Shown here piece after piece: positions 13,500 to 26,189 of a stretch of DNA of 64,000 nt; position 1 is the first letter of the stretch, and each line of letters starts with the position of its first letter. The notes beneath the pieces were generated by a model. The model had not been told where the DNA came from and searched no databases. It saw nothing but the letters and a program-made list of their open reading frames with translations. The translations under genes were made by a program, and so were the position numbers. This stretch comes from Marchantia polymorpha subsp. ruderalis (lineage: Eukaryota; Streptophyta; Marchantiopsida; Marchantiales; Marchantiaceae): positions 13,786,501 through 13,850,500 of the forward strand of contig AP031356.1 of the NCBI GenBank assembly GCA_037833965.1, read 5' to 3'.

Positions 13500-16400
13500 A
13501 TGGGATTGCGCAATTTGAGCGCTGCATTCGACATGATTTTGGAGCTTGGTGACCAAAAATTTTCAAGAACGATGGGATTGCGTCACGATGAGCACGATGA
13601 AGCTTTTACACTGTCGCAGAACGCCACAGGGCATGTATTTCAGGAGCGTTTACATACGAAATGCATGCACGATAATGTTCATCGGTCGATCTACGTGGAT
13701 GCGGTTTGTTCTTTCTCCGAATCTCCGCGGCCTACTGTGTATCAGTGTCGCAAGTGTTGAGCAGAATTGAAGATAAATTATAACTGGCGCTGATTTTGAA
13801 CTGTAGAATTTTACTTTTCTAGTTTCGGAGTAAAATTGAGTCTGGACTGTTTTTCCTGTTTTCTGAATGCTTCAGATGAAAATTCCAGCACAAATCACTT
13901 GCTTCAATGTACCTTCTATTCTGATGCTCGTCCTAGTTTGATTCTTGAAGTTCTTTGGCTTGCTGTGGCAGTAGAGTGTCTAAAATCCTGGGAGTTTCTT
14001 TAACAAGGTTATGATATCCCCGTAATGCTCAACCTACAGAGTTATGCGTTTAGAGTCCTCCTGGGATTGGTCTTGGAGTCTTGTTGTCTGGAAGTATATT
14101 TCTTACACCAGGGCTTCTGATGACGAGCGTTGTGGGAACGACATGATTCATTTGTTTCACTAAAGATATCCTGTTTTCCCATTCGTCTCCAGGAAGTAGA
14201 CAGATTTTTCATCAGTAGTCACTTCCACGTTTACGATCACGGACATCACATGACCTTATTTAAACATATCATGTAACACATGCTCCAGCTTCAATTTGCA
14301 ACTGTTTGTTCATTGACACTTATCTTGACGGTGCAGTTGAGCCTGAGGTTCGTGGACACCGAGCAATTTCAGAGGTCAGTTGAAGTATTATTTGTGAATT
14401 TTCATCACTCTTGCAAGTTGTGCTTAATTAGCAGGATGAAGCAGACATATGTCTGCTTCATCAATCTCTGTTTATCCCTATGCATAAACGAGCATGAATT
14501 TTACTGTTTTGCTGTTTGTTTGTACAAATTTTTTTCTCACGTCCATATGCGTTTACCGCGGGAATTTTGAGCTAACTATTGCTGCTGCTTGATTGCACAT
14601 ACCATGCCAAGTACAGGTTACGGGATATCAGGCAATTAGGTGAGCTAATCTGTTCCTGCTCGTTTGTTTGTGTGCTCGTCAGTACGACTTGTCTGTTAGT
14701 GGAACCCTTCATGTCGCAATGATGCTCACTTGCGGTCCTGTCCCTTATTGATATGTTTTATGTTCAACGGTCTACTTTCATTTGACTGAAGTGCCATATT
14801 TACCTCAGGTGTTTCGAACTCACGAACTCACGACTCATGCAGGACTTTGTCATATGGTGTATCCGGGAGCCGTGCACACCAGATTTGAGCACTCCCTCGG
14901 CACTTATTATCTAGCCGATCAAGCTATCACACGGATCAAGAACTTTCAAGTAAGGCTGGCTCTTGTCAGACGTGGACTCCAATACTCTCACATGTTTTTA
15001 CGAATGCCTAAGTTTCACGAATCTAAATTTCTTTCCTTTTAGAAATAGTGCTGAATGTAGTAACGTACGCAGATATGACACCACCAATCTGCGTCTTCTG
15101 TGTGAGAAGTGAGATCTTGTGTCAAACACCAATATTTATGAGTTAATGCAATTTATCAGGGTGCTGAACTTGGAATTGATCGTTCCGACGTCAAGGCCGT
15201 TAAACTAGCAGGTATGAACCTATTCAGATGGTCAGATTGCAAGTTGAGGTTTAGAATTTTAGCATGGACTTGGATGTTTTTGATTCTTTAGCAAAGTTGA
15301 GGTTCAAGTTGGCCACTCCACTCTATTTTTGTACCTTGGAACTTAAACGTGTGGCGTACAAAGGCTCATTTAGCTGTACACAAATTTAGGAGGAATGATG
15401 GCATGTGAAAACTGTGAAGTGAAAATGATTTTCTTTGTTCTGCAGGCCTTCTGCATGACATAGGCCACGGTCCGTTCAGTCATGTCTTTGACAATGAATT
15501 TCTCCCAAAGATTTTGCCAGGTGAAAAATGGTTAGTTTTTGAACTTCACGGTCGTTATATCTTCCAAGCTTTTACCTCTAGAGTCCATATTTCTAGTTTT
15601 ATATATATCTGATCACAGCTTGATCTCTACAAAGAGTAGAGAGGCGTACTCATGAAAGGTTTCTGATCAAATCAGGAGCCACGAAGAGATGTCAGTTGAT
15701 ATGATTGACTACATAGTTGACCTACACCATATTGACATAGATTCAGGCGACTTAAGAAGAGTCAAGGTGAGACAATCTTACAGGTTCTTCAACGCCAGTA
15801 CATCGCTATAACATACTACTTGATTTCCATTTGTGGGGTCTAAAATCACTTGAGCCATCTATGCTTTATAGAAATCCATGCTAAACTTTTCAAACTGTTG
15901 GATGGTGGAATACATTGGTGCCTCACAAGTTTACAAGTTTTGATTCTGTTGGTTCCATATTCTTCTTTTCTTCTTCTCTAGGTTTGTTATGATAAATTTG
16001 AGGAGTTCAGTGTTATTCTGCAGCTCATGAAATATCACATCCATTCTCTTTATTTGGGTTGTCCAGGAAATGATACTCGCAAGCTCTTCTCCCGTAAGTC
16101 AGAATGTAAGCAGGCTCGACTTCGTGACTTTTCGATGTTTCTGCCGCAACTTGTATGAGTATTGATGATACTGAATCTACCAGAAAATGCTCTCGTTGAG
16201 GTAGTATATGATTTGATTTATCAATTGAGCTATCTCTTTTGTCCATTTTGACACCATGGGTTTATCTGAATTGCACTAATCTTCTCTTCGTATAAACAGT
16301 CTAGCAAGGAGAAGCGTTTTCTTTATGATATTGTTGCGAACGGACGCAACGGCATTGACGTTGACAAGTAAGGTGCTAAACCTTTTTCAACGACACTTTC

Positions 16401-19152
16401 GACAATTCTTTAAGTATTAATGAGTACATTAAGAACCTACTCTAAGCTGAATCTACTATCCCGGCAGGTTCGACTACATCGAAAGAGATACTCGTGCTTG
16501 CGGCATTGGAAATAGTTTCAGCTATTCGAGACTAATGGAGAACATGAGAGTAATGGATGACGAAATATGCTACCGAGCCAAGGAAGGTAAGCTCCTCATT
16601 TGGATGTGCCATCAGTCTCTCCCGTTTGGATGAAAATCAATACCAATTTTCGGTTCGTTTACAGTTTTCACAACGATGTGATTCGTGTTCTGATTCGTTG
16701 TGTACAGCTGTAGTCATAATTTAACTGGATAAGTCCTCTATAGCATGTTGGTAAGTCAAGGTGTTATTGATGTAATATCTGGCTGTTTCCATCATTGTCA
16801 TGACCATATGAAACGTTTCCTGGTTAGGGAGCGAAGAACTATTCTGCACATGGTGCGAGACAGGTCTGATGTATGATCATATGTTGGATAATTGGTTCAT
16901 ATATTTATAGTCTCGCGTAGCTACAGGGCTTTAATAAGCTTGATGTCATGATGCAGCAAGAAATGTCTACAACCTGTTTCAAACTCGAGCGGATCTTCAC
17001 AGGACTGTATACACACATCCAAAAGTGAAGGTGAATGACTGTCTTCAATGTGCTTCTGGTGCTGAGTATGATATTTGAAGAACTCATTTAACTCCTTTCA
17101 GTATTCAACGTCAAGATGGAGAATAATTGAAAGTGAGGTTTCAGTGAAGAGAACTTATTCATCATGTCGTCTCTGGACTCTAGGCAATGGAGCTAATGCT
17201 AGCAGATGCGTTTCTCCTCGCGAATGACTACCTTTTGATATCGGAGCAAATCCAAAGTCCCGAAGATTTCTGGAAGGTATTTGCTTTCTTCAGAAAGTGA
17301 TTCAACTTTATGCAACCTCTTACTGTTGAATGTGATCCAATATGTACATGTGTCTGACCGAAAAGCTCTCCTCATCTTTACCATGCAAAATAATGGATGT
17401 TTCTTTGGTCTTGGGTCCAGCTGGATGATACAATATTAAAGGCAATAGAAACTGCCTGCCAGCCGGAACTCAAGTCAGCCCAAGAGATAATACTACGTTT
17501 GCGGCGGAGACAGCTTTACCAGGTTCGTCATCTTCCGTGCAAAAGAAGCTTAGTAACAGACATTTCACATCTTGATGACGACAGAATTAATAGTTATCAC
17601 CAGTTCTTTATATCCAAAAATAATAACATTATTGGTTAATTTCATGTATGGGAATCACATACATTCAATTGGCAGGTCAAGAATCTAGAGTATCACTGGA
17701 GTGTAGTAGTTTTAGATGCCAGAAGATACAAAAAGCCTTTATCATTTCGGATATGCCTTTGTAACTTACTTCAACTTTTTTGATGTTACGCAGTTTTGCA
17801 ATGAGTATGCTGTGCCCAAAGAAATGATGGACCATTTTAAGGATGTGACGGCTAAAGACATAGTCTGTGCACAGGTTCGTTCCGTAAATAAATCTTCAAT
17901 TGAACCATTGCCTCGGTATAACTTTTTTTTTCTAACTAATAGATTTTTTCTCTTAGGCTTGGTGTTATCAGCTTACAACTTTGGTTCAGAACCTCATTTG
18001 TGTTGAGTTTTTTGCCTTTAGATTCAAGTGAATTTTATGTTGTTATGCTGTTGTGGAGTTTTTTTCTGAACTCTCACCTTCTGAAGGAAATATCTCAACA
18101 GTTGATGATGTTGAGCTTGAACATGTTTATCGTTACCTGATTTGTGTCGATCGTTTTGTGTTCTGCTTTCTCAGACACGTTCCGGAGTTGAGTTGAGAGA
18201 GGAAGATATTGTTGTCAACAACCAAAAAATAGACTTGACCCGGGGCCAAGAAGACCCTGTAAGGAGGTATGTTGCATGTCCGTGCTGAGAAGACATTCCT
18301 TCGAAAGTAGAAATTTTATACACTTCACTTCCAAAACAGCACAACTTCTGTGATACATCAACACTAAATAAGAGTTTGGTTTGTTCCAGTAGTGTGCATT
18401 GAGCTCTTCACATTGCTGAAATGTATTCTCCAATAGTATATGGAGTTGCTGAAGTTATACTTTTATCTGTTTTACCTGGATATCTAATTTGTTCTGTCTG
18501 TTGCTTTTTATGGGATTGCGTTTGTTCGCAGTGTAAGCTTTTTTCAGGTATGCAACTTTTAGGATAATTCGCTTTTCTGCATTTTCAGATCTTTTTAGTA
18601 TCTCTGAAAATGTCAGCTGGATTCGCTCAAACATTATATGGTTCTTGGCAAATTGTCAGCAGTTATGTGGGTGTAGCTAAATGAACGTTTTATGTCTATG
18701 TTCCAGGATTATGAAAGTAATGAGAAGTTCAAAATACAGAAGGAACGGATCAGTCATCTCCTTCCCAGCTTTTTTCTCGACAGAATAGTCCGTGTGTACT
18801 CCAAAAAGCCTGAATTGGTACCTGTTTCATCTCTCCTTCCACTTCACAAATGGGACGGTAGATTTCCAGTTATATTTTCTTTGCTGCGTGCTAGGTTGGT
18901 GACAGAGGTGTGCCCAAGGCTGGATTGATTTGCTAGAGAAATTTATGCTTTCTTTCCACTTAAATAAGACCAAGGATTCATCTGTTAGTTTTTCCATTTA
19001 ATTATTCGAGTCTAACACCACGTATCCCTCAAAATCAGGTGGAGGTAGTTGCGGAGGCGTTCGAGAATTTCCAACTTAAAACATATGGCATCAAGACTCA
19101 AGTACATGGAACCCCGAGTGGCAAGAAAAATAAACCCACGTCTAGTTTCTAA
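13500..19152 (+). CDS. SAMHD1-like HD-domain dNTP triphosphohydrolase
   Basis: Eighteen exons (13500-13703, 14337-14374, 14617-14639, 14843-14949, 15160-15211, 15446-15530, 15676-15766, 16067-16093, 16300-16367, 16468-16586, 16957-17030, 17184-17276, 17421-17522, 17794-17874, 18175-18266, 18532-18547, 18707-18817, 19039-19152) join without a break to 498 residues. Known family role: hydrolysis of dNTPs to deoxynucleoside and triphosphate. The HD metal ligands are visible: H105 (RFEHS), H145-D146 (HDIGHG) and D231 (IDVDKFDY), plus H172 (SHEE) and the nucleotide-contact K232, Y235, D239. Other conserved blocks are [37 protein letters not shown] and RVYSKKPEL. There is no N-terminal SAM domain, as usual in plants. 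Odd: the usual VHG of the regulatory-site motif reads VHR (60-62). The start ATG directly follows an in-frame TGA. Confidence 0.93.
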
Positions 19153-20500
19153 TGGCTTTATCTTCCAATTCTTTCGGAAGCCTCCAACGTGTAATATAAG
19201 ATAAATTCCACCTTTTTCGTGCAAACAGTTGAAAGTCCTAGATGAATGGCTTGTTTCTCACATGTTTTCATGAGACAATTGCATTACGCTGTTCATCTTC
19301 ATTTTTACACTTTGCCTTGAGCTTGTATATAGACCAACTTTTCATTCAGGAGCAGAAAGTATAAGCTTGCGTTGAAGTAGAAAGATAGTTGGAGTATCTT
19401 GTAGAAATGACATTGTTACACGCTCTGCGCCAAGGTGCTCTCAGGTCATCAGGGTTCAACCAATGCTCTATTTATGGACAGCAATATGTTCACAGATAAA
19501 GACATCAGATTTAGACTAGTACGAAGTCCCTCAGTTTTTTGAGCAGACGCCAAGAACTCAAATTTCTCTTTTAGTGTCTCATTTCTGTGACATCTCAACT
19601 ACAGTTGTCTACATCCGCATCACGTCTTTTTACAGCAATTCGAATTGTATTTTTCGCACAAAACATGAAGGGACTTAAGTACTTACCCTGTAGTTCCTGA
19701 TCTACCAAGGGGCAGTGAAGAGAACAGCGGAAAGGTTTAATGCTATTACATTTTCTACCCACGTCAGGTTTCTTCGAATTTTGTAGTCAAAGAGTAAACG
19801 AGGATAATCTGTGGCCATTTCGGAATTTAGTATAGAACATAGGAGTTTTTTAGACATGCAGAGTCCATCTATCTGCATATGAAGTATGAAGGAAAGAAAC
19901 TGTGGATTTTTGAAATAAAACGCAAAAAAAGGTATCAATATAAAAGATTCAAATTTTGCCACGTATAATCATTTAACTCGAACTCAAAATAACTTTTTTT
20001 TTGTAATCTGTGATAAACGAATATATAATCTTCAAAACCAAGGTGGCCAAGTAATCCAAATCATTTGTGCTCAAGTGATGGACTCATCAATATTATTGTT
20101 GATAGACTTTGTACATGCAATTGGCTTTTTAAGTTTGATGTTTAATTGTAGATTTATTGAATTAAAAATCATATGTTTATATAATAAATACGTATATATG
20201 TGTATATACAAGTAAAATTTATAAAAAAACCAAATGTAAATATATGTTTATAAAAAAAGTGGATTCAAAGTGTTATGAAATTATTTAAGTAAGTTTTAAC
20301 TTTTTTATTACTAAATTGATTTAATTTAATTATATTTATTTTATATAAATTGATTTAATTGCAAATAATTTTTTTTAATAGCCACATGACTATAAATCAT
20401 AAGATTTTCAATTAAAAATTATTATGTAAGTAAAATCATGAAAAAATTCTACTTACTCAACTTAGTTATAGAAGAGATTCATGGTAAATAGATCAAACCT
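19153..20500. other. 3' flank of SAMHD1-like gene and AT-rich spacer
   Basis: Sequence becomes steadily more AT-rich. The last 500 bases, next to the 3' end of the LINE, are almost pure A/T runs. No gene or RNA was recognised. Confidence 0.5.
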
Positions 20501-20515
20501 GTGAGACCCAAAGTG

Positions 20516-23500
20516 TCAAAAGGATAAAAAAACGCAATACAAACCATCAAACTCCAAACCAGAAGAGAAACAGATACCCTGGTTAGTGTCTATAGCACTA
20601 GAACGATAACTAATAACATCCCTAATGTAACAACCTAAATAATAAGTCTCAAGCTGAAGCAAAGAATAGAAATTCTCAACAAGTAACTCATGAATCACTC
20701 TAATCTTAATATGTCTAGTATAAGTAAGAAACACATGCTCTTTATCCTCAACCATTCTCCCATCACAGAGACTACAAATCCGTTCACTCCTATCAATATT
20801 CAACCAACGTTCTTCTTCAATTCCAAGCATATGAGATCCTATTCTATGCATGGCAATAATATGACATAAAAATGTAGAAATCTTTGCAACAAGGTATACT
20901 TTGTTCACAACAAATAAGCATTGGATTCACATAAGTTGATAAAACTTTGATTTAGTGTCTCGTCTGCTCCAAATAATGCTGAGAAAGTCCTCCTTGATAC
21001 GCTCGCGAAGGGCCATAGGTTGTAAATCCCAATCGAATTTCGTCACATTCCACCTCAAAGACCAAGTCACCACATCTGCAAACCATCCCTTGGAACGTGT
21101 GGCACACAAAGCTTCAAAGTAAGTCGAGTAGATCAAGAAATCTCACTCTTTTGATGTAAGTGATAGTCAAGAAAAGAGCTTCAGCTTCAAGAGGTAGACA
21201 ACGTGTTTCCGCATGAAGAATAACATATGAAGTTTGGCTTCTCACACACATTATTGTAAGAAGATCTTTTGCACCCTCTCCAAACATTACCAACCTGTTT
21301 TTTTATAACCAAGATTCCACACTTGTGTTCCATATAAGATAACGGGAAACACTAAAATCATAAATAAGAATTTACTAAGACTCCAAGACACTAGATGAAC
21401 TCCTCTACATCTATTTAGTAATGAATATAGAGCTTTGAAATCATCTTCTACCATCTTTTGCACACAAAGTGCCTAACTATATTCGTAGGAGAAATCAATG
21501 CCTAAATTTTTGTAACTCTTCACTTGTTTCAACTCTAATACTTTGTAAAAGAAAGAAAGCTTGGATCTAGTGCCCACAAGGAATGACTTTTGATTTCTCC
21601 AAATTGAACTTCATCTGATTTTGAGTACAAAAGCTAGCCAAAATGTCAAGGTGTTTTTGTGAACTAATGGCATCACGTGCTAGTAATATGCCATCATCTA
21701 CAAAAGAGCTTTGATGACAAATCCTCCAAGTTTGACACCTTCATTTTCACAATCCTCTAACCACCTTTTTATATCATCTATGAAAACTCCAAAGAGAGTA
21801 GGAGAGAGAGTACAACCTTGAATGATTCCAATGATACTCAAAATCTCTTTGGTTTGAGAAGTGTTAATCTTGGCCCAAACGGAATGGTATAATGTGATCA
21901 CCGTTGCTAGAAAATCCGATAGTTATCTAGTGGTTTGCAATATTTGGCATAAAAGCTCACAAGGTATTGTGTCAAAAGCTTTCTTGAAATCAACGAAGGC
22001 ACAAAACAAAGCTTTTCCATTAGCCTTGGATTTCTTCCATAAAACACGCAAAACCAAGATATGGTCTATAGTGTTGAATGTATAACCAAAACCAGCTTGG
22101 AACGGCGCTCTCTTTTGAGAAGATTTAGCCATTTGCTCAAACTTTGACTCCACCAATTTGTTAAATAATATGGCAAAAATACTACCTACCATGATAGTCC
22201 GATAGTTTTTTGCAAAGTCATTGCTACTAGATTTGTGAATAAAAACAATCTTATGTAGAGACCAAGTTGAAGGATCCAAAGATAGCAACATTCTCTAACA
22301 GTTAAATGACTATAGGTCCAATAACATCTCCTCCCCACTTGAGAAGTTCAATCAAAATATCATCCACATCCTCACATTTAACATTTGCCAATTTTCTGAT
22401 TGGAATCATCACTTTAGCTTCAAAAAATAAGCCAGGTTTTCCTTCACAACGTGGCATTGATGAAACATTGGGAAAAAAAAAACTTTTCAGAAAAAGAAAC
22501 CAAAGACTTGGAATCAAGAGTAGGTTTCAAAGATTTGTGATTCGTATTGCCAACCGCATCCAAAAAGCTTTGTGATTCTTCAACAACTCCTTTGTCAAAC
22601 ACTATTGCTTCCTCCTCAAAAAAGCTCATTTTTTAGACCTCATTAAGTTTTTGTAAAGTCTTGTCATGATAAGCCGATTGTGAAATTCCAAGGATTTATC
22701 AATTGATCTCATCCTTGCTTGCTTGCAATCAATGTCAAACCATCCATTGCAAGAAAAACCTCTAGCTCTCATGTTCTTATGTTTCAAAAAGAATTTAGAA
22801 GTAAAGCTTTTGAGCAACTCAGTTAATTGCAAACTAGATGTATATGGATCAAGTCTCCAAGTAGTCCAAGTAATCAATAGGTCTTGTAAATGTTGACTAT
22901 AAAGTTGCTTCTTATCAAGATCTAAACAAAACTTGAGGGAAGTAGAAATATAGTGACATGTAGAAAGAATCATTGACTTTGACAACAAAAGAGTAAATTA
23001 AAGAGGTGTATCATTTGATTCTAGTTGAAGCTTTAGAATATCAAATGTTGAGATAAATGAACTATTAGTGGCAGAAGACAAAAGATAATCAATAGTGCTA
23101 ACTCCGGTAGAGGAAAAAGATGTATTGGAGTGAAAGTTGGGAAATAAAGAAACACCATTGAAAACTTTCAAATAACATGCGGCTCCAAAAGTCAAAAAAT
23201 GCTCAGTCAAATCATTTGTAGAAGGATCACAAGAGATTCTAGACCACAAACTATATATACTTTCTTCAAAAGAGGAAGAAGACAAGGAACCATTATATTG
23301 TGTAAATTGAACAGAATGTATGTGAGCATTAAAGTCTCCAACAAGAAAAACTTCAACTTTGTCTTGATATTTGAAAACATCACATATGAGCTGATGGAAT
23401 GGTAAACTTCGATTGCAAGTGCTTGTGAAGTAGATCTGCACGGATAATGATGCAAAGTAACAAACTGCCAAATAACTTCAAGATCCTCCAATCAATCCAA

Positions 23501-23738
23501 GACGAAGTCAATGATATTGTTTTCCAATATCTTGAGTTTACAAATTTTTCATATGAAGAAGTTCAGATCTGATGAAAGTAGCAATGCCTCCAAAGCCTTT
23601 TCTTGCTTGTCGGATTCTATGGTTCCACGTAGATCCCACCAAAGTAAACTCTTGTATCTCTCCAATATTGCTCTCATGTTCCCAAGTTTCTACAATGTTG
23701 ATGATGTCTGCCATCTTCCAAATTGGATGTGCTCTCAC
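20516..23738 (-). pseudogene. LINE ORF2 remnant: endonuclease and reverse transcriptase
   Basis: Endonuclease motifs in order: VETW (23,690 region), GDFNAH (23,340 region), STIDYLL (23,090 region) and SNDTPL (23,000 region). The last is normally SDHxPL, so the catalytic histidine is lost. Reverse transcriptase motifs: a conserved FVDFKKAFDTI, the block QGCTLSPTLFGVFIDDI, and FVDDGILLAR in the place of the FADD/YADD catalytic box (21,680 region). The C-terminal part has RICSLCDGRMVEDKEHVF, a typical plant LINE zinc-ribbon. The reading frame is broken into at least seven pieces. Confidence 0.85.
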
Positions 23739-24035
23739 ATACTTTGTTGTAGATAGTACTCTTATGTTTCACATCAACACCCTCAAGCTCTTGGATTGCT
23801 AGGTTGATGATTATCTTCTACTTTGAGTGTTAATAACTTGACTATCATTTAGATAAGCGGAAAAACCTACATCTTGAGCTTCTATGACTTTTGCAAGCTC
23901 CTTACTCCTTGCCTCAACTTGTAAAGGTGTAAAATCAAGATCTAACCAAATGCTTTGTCCCTTGAGAATGGTTTTGTTAGCTAAAGCAATATCACGTTGA
24001 GCTTGATCCAGAAACTTAACAATAATGACACAAGA

Positions 24036-24377
24036 TTATGTTATTTTGTTTGCAATACAAAAAGCTTGAGCCAAATCCGGATTAGAAACATCAAGTGTTT
24101 CAACCAAGAACTTGATGACAACACTCTTCAACTCTTCCTTTTCACATTCAGATAGACGAGAAATCCTCAAGTTCTTCCTACGAGCAAATTGATGAATATT
24201 TTCAATCTCTTGCTCATGACAGAAAGAGATTTGAGCAGACTTGGTAGCTTCAGCATAATTCTTCAATTTCACCTCTAGACTTTCAACCACTTCATGCAAA
24301 CGAGGAGTAGTAGAAGTAGAAGCTTGAGAACCAACCTTCTTTTGGATGTCCTCAACACATCCAGAATTTTCAAGCAT
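24036..24377 (-). pseudogene. LINE ORF1-like remnant (coiled coil)
   Basis: An open stretch of 113 codons is rich in Glu, Lys and Leu, with spacing that fits a coiled coil, followed by FARRKNLRISRLSE, which resembles the start of the RNA-binding domain in L1-type ORF1 proteins (RRxNLRIxGLxE). It lies just 5' of the endonuclease, as ORF1 should. Start codon and ends are uncertain. Confidence 0.6.
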
Positions 24378-24570
24378 GATCTTCTCAAAACTTTTCTAAG
24401 ATAACTTCAACTTCCGAATTTCACTTTTTGCAGCTGTCAAGGCAACATTTTGTACTTTGAATTCTTGGCAAAGCATTTGAATTTTTCCAAAACCGTTTGC
24501 ACAAGATTGAGTAGCTTGTTTTCTAAAGTCATCATGAACCCAAGTTTGCAAGATTTTACACAAATTCAAA

Positions 24571-25080
24571 GCTCCAAATTGATAACTTCTTCAAAACGTC
24601 TCCGATGAGACTTAATTTTTTCAGGCATGTACGCTCGTTCAAAATTAACAAACATATCAAATTTCAGCTCTAATTGACACTCACCTGCGAAGATATGGCT
24701 ACCGCAAGATCCAATATCCAAAACCTAAACTCAAAGCTCCGAATTAACAACTTCTTCAAACCGGCTTCGTTGAGACTAAAATTTTGCAAGCATGTGCATC
24801 CAGCCAAAATCAACAACTTCATCAAATTTTAGTTCCAATTGACACTACACTGCGATGATATGGCTATTGCAAGATCCAACCTTCAAACCCTAAACTCAAA
24901 GCTCCGAATTGACAACTTCTTCAAACCGGCTACGTTGGAGCTGAAATATGCAGGCACATGCGTCGGCCAAAGTCAACAACGCAATTAAATTTCAGCTTCA
25001 ATTTAGATTTCACTGCAAAGATATGGCTACCGCAAGGTCCAGACTCCAAAACCTAAACTCAAAGCTCCAAATTGACAACT
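24571..25080 (-). repeat. Tandem ~165-bp monomers at the LINE 5' end
   Basis: The block gctccgaattgacaacttct and its surroundings recur at 24,571, 24,736, 24,901 and 25,064, giving unit lengths of 165, 165 and 163 bp. Three full units and the start of a fourth are present. The motif atatggctaccgcaag also recurs once per unit. Units differ by scattered substitutions. The array lies at the 5' side of the LINE and probably served as its promoter, as with monomeric L1 5' UTRs in mammals (inference). Confidence 0.85.
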
Positions 25081-26189
25081 TCGTTAGATGATGAACATAA
25101 TAAGCAATACTTACAAAACAGAAATCACTCTTTGATTTTTCTTTGTAAAAGCTCAGCTTTTCATTTCATTCATAGTTGGTTATCTAAATTAAAACAATGT
25201 TTAGTTTTTCTATCTAATATATTCTGTCTGTTCATCAGAAGCCCACAATACTCCCCATCTGTTCTTTCTTCTAAAAAAAAAGCATCACTTCAATGCATAT
25301 ATCATGCACAAGTCACTGAAATAGATCTATTATATAACAAAACTCTACTACTGAGAGCATAGAGTTTGTAATTGTTTCATGATCGAATTGGTCACTTTCT
25401 TAGTTGTCAAAGAAAGGGCTATGGAAACAATTACTCAGTACTTCCAACGCAAATAATGAGAACTAGTTGTGTACTATAATTTTCATTCAAGTTGTAGTAT
25501 AAGGTCTATTCTCAATGTCTCAGCACCGTGTCATAATTCCATTCACAAAAATCACCAGATGCACCTATTTGTTACTGCACTCAATATAACTACTCCACTC
25601 AATGTAAACTATCGAAACAAATGTCATAGAAAGATACATAATCAAAATTAGTAAACTAAGCAATGCAAAAAAATTGAAAATTAGCTTGCATCAAAACACA
25701 TAATTGCACTTGTCTACTTGCTAACATCCACTAATAGTGATAAGAGTAATCATCCACTTTAAACTTCACATTGAAATCTTGCAACTAGTTTTGACTGATT
25801 GATATTACCATTCATGTGAGTTTTGAAACTTCTTATAGAAGCACGTAAAACACAATTCAACTTTTAAAAACTCACATGAGTCCAATTCAATTCATATCTG
25901 CAAAAATTCAAAGTCTAATATTGATTGAAATTTTACAGACATAGAAGAAGAATTTGACTTCAAAAGCTTGAAATCTCATGTTTTGAACTTGATGTACATA
26001 ACTTTTTTACGATACTACAAGATTCAAAAATACTACAAACAAACACAAATTGAACTCAATTGCTCATGCTGTTTACTTTGGAAGATATCTTCAAGTGAGA
26101 GATTGGTCAATGTAGTGCGATGATCATACCGTTCTCATTTCAATATGGAAAAATTAGATTCTAATGAACTAGTGTAAGCAAATGAAACA
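25081..26189. other. AT-rich spacer between two decayed transposons
   Basis: No coding stretch or RNA recognised. Short frames only. Confidence 0.5.

Larger units (their letters stand above)
20516..25078 (-). mobile_element. Decayed non-LTR retrotransposon (LINE)
   Basis: Read on the minus strand the order is: tandem 5' monomers (25,080-24,570), an ORF1-like coiled-coil segment (24,377-24,036), an apurinic-type endonuclease (about 23,740-23,000), a reverse transcriptase (about 22,300-21,500) and a C-terminal zinc-ribbon-like segment (20,900-20,520). This is the L1-type architecture. Numerous stops and frameshifts show that it is dead. The outer borders are approximate: no target duplication or poly(A) tail could be identified with confidence, and the 3' edge fades into AT-rich DNA at about 20,500. 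Confidence 0.85.

Noticed and set aside
14233..14280. Sequence reading HVYDHGHHM as the regulatory motif exon of the SAMHD1-like gene
   Set aside because: It lacks the right spacing and a proper donor. The frame at 13,500-13,703 gives [12 protein letters not shown], which splices in phase to [13 protein letters not shown].
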